NCBI GenBank assembly: GCA_030587525.1
Contig: JAUQYW010000352.1
Coordinates: 1 to 6,213, forward strand
Direction: 5' to 3'
Origin: Candidatus Sigynarchaeota archaeon
GTDB taxonomy: Archaea; Asgardarchaeota; Lokiarchaeia; Sigynarchaeales; Sigynarchaeaceae
Length of the DNA: 6,213 bases
Translations under genes and position numbers: made by a program
Notes under the pieces: model-generated
What the model saw: the letters and a program-made list of their open reading frames with translations, nothing else
Told to the model about the DNA's origin: nothing
Databases searched by the model: none
In this document: in pieces, positions 5,840-6,213 of the stretch
Position numbering within the stretch: position 1 is the stretch's first letter
Layout: each line of letters begins with the position of its first letter

Positions 5840-6213
5840 ATGCACGACGATGGTTGCGCGTTGTGTCGCCGGATTGCAAAAGATACAACCTCCGGCGAAC
5901 GTGAAAGATTAATATCGAAAATAATCCATGAACTCCTGCCGGGAAATGGTGACGATCAAGATCAGATCGATTGGGAAGGGACGCAGGTAAATAAAACGCA
6001 CGCGGCGGAAATGTTAGTGGAACTGCTCCGGAACTCGCAGGATCCGGCCATGTATATGCCACGGGCTGCAGTACTGCTCGGATCTGGAAACGTGAAGGTT
6101 CAGGAAATCGTGCGGGGCGGGTTTCTCGTGGTAATGGACAAATGGAGGGGCGACGAGAAAAAGATGAAGGCGATCCTGGATGACATAGATAACCAAAATA
6201 AAGGAATTCCGGA
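5840..6213 (+). CDS. Unrecognised helical protein (partial, C-terminus off the right edge)
   Basis: A frame of 124 codons starts at ATG 5840 and stays open to the end of the window. The protein begins MHDDGCALCRRIAKD, giving a CxxC at residues 6-9, and then looks mostly alpha-helical and charged. It has amphipathic segments such as AAEMLVELLRNSQDP, RAAVLLGSG and VQEIVRGGFLVVMDKW, followed by a Lys/Asp-rich stretch. The alternating short helices are vaguely HEAT-like, but I recognise no family. There is no signal peptide or membrane helix in the visible part. The frame is also open upstream to 5741 and contains GTG 5774; ATG 5840 is preferred, though no strong ribosome binding site precedes either. 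It is transcribed divergently from sulfatase 2. A real gene is favoured by the unbroken frame through the edge and by the lack of a better frame on the other strand. Confidence 0.55.
   Translation, partial: MHDDGCALCRRIAKDTTSGERERLISKIIHELLPGNGDDQDQIDWEGTQVNKTHAAEMLVELLRNSQDPAMYMPRAAVLLGSGNVKVQEIVRGGFLVVMDKWRGDEKKMKAILDDIDNQNKGIP

Noticed and set aside
5733..6062. 109-codon minus-strand frame in the right-edge region
   Set aside because: It opposes the open plus-strand frame from 5840, shows no motif, and would overlap the likely promoter region of sulfatase 2.

Overview
The window most likely comes from an archaeon, and possibly an Asgard-group one. The archaeal reading rests on AT-rich TATA-like boxes about 30-40 nt upstream of several starts, GGTGA-type ribosome binding sites, and a secreted, membrane-anchored protein rich in N-glycosylation sequons. 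The Asgard suggestion is weaker. It rests mainly on a membrane protein with a C-terminal eight-ligand zinc domain (CxxH, CxxC, CxxC, CxxC) that resembles domains I recall as frequent in Lokiarchaeota-type genomes. There is no rRNA, tRNA or other phylogenetic marker to confirm this. Base composition is moderate. The window is densely coding: no gap between genes exceeds about 160 nt, and there is no CRISPR array, insertion sequence or tRNA.

Layout: the left block (1-2957) reads leftward. In transcription order it holds an exported, sequon-rich membrane-anchored protein of unknown function (2957-2058), a type I sulfatase (1977-502) and a class I SAM-dependent methyltransferase cut by the left edge (448-<1). 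The middle block (3072-4286) reads rightward. It holds a flavodoxin-fold NAD(P)H:quinone-type oxidoreductase with a perfect 7-bp inverted repeat upstream of its start, then the two-helix membrane protein with the RING/B-box-like zinc domain. A second sulfatase (5681-4326) reads leftward and converges on the zinc protein with 39 nt between them. After a divergent intergenic region, an unrecognised gene (5840->6213) reads rightward off the right edge.

Function: the two sulfatases are paralogues of the alkaline-phosphatase superfamily. Both carry the Cys-type C-x-P-x-R signature that must be converted to formylglycine, and neither has a visible signal peptide. They therefore probably act on sulfate esters (or related phosph(on)ate esters) in the cytoplasm. 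No maturase, sulfate transporter or glycosidase is visible, so the substrate cannot be named. The methyltransferase, oxidoreductase and sulfatases could form a small-molecule catabolic or detoxification neighbourhood, but only their proximity supports this. The points most worth a second look are the membrane-tethered zinc domain, the palindrome before the oxidoreductase, a GC-rich palindrome embedded in frame in the first sulfatase, and three genes whose real starts are probably internal to the longest reading frame.
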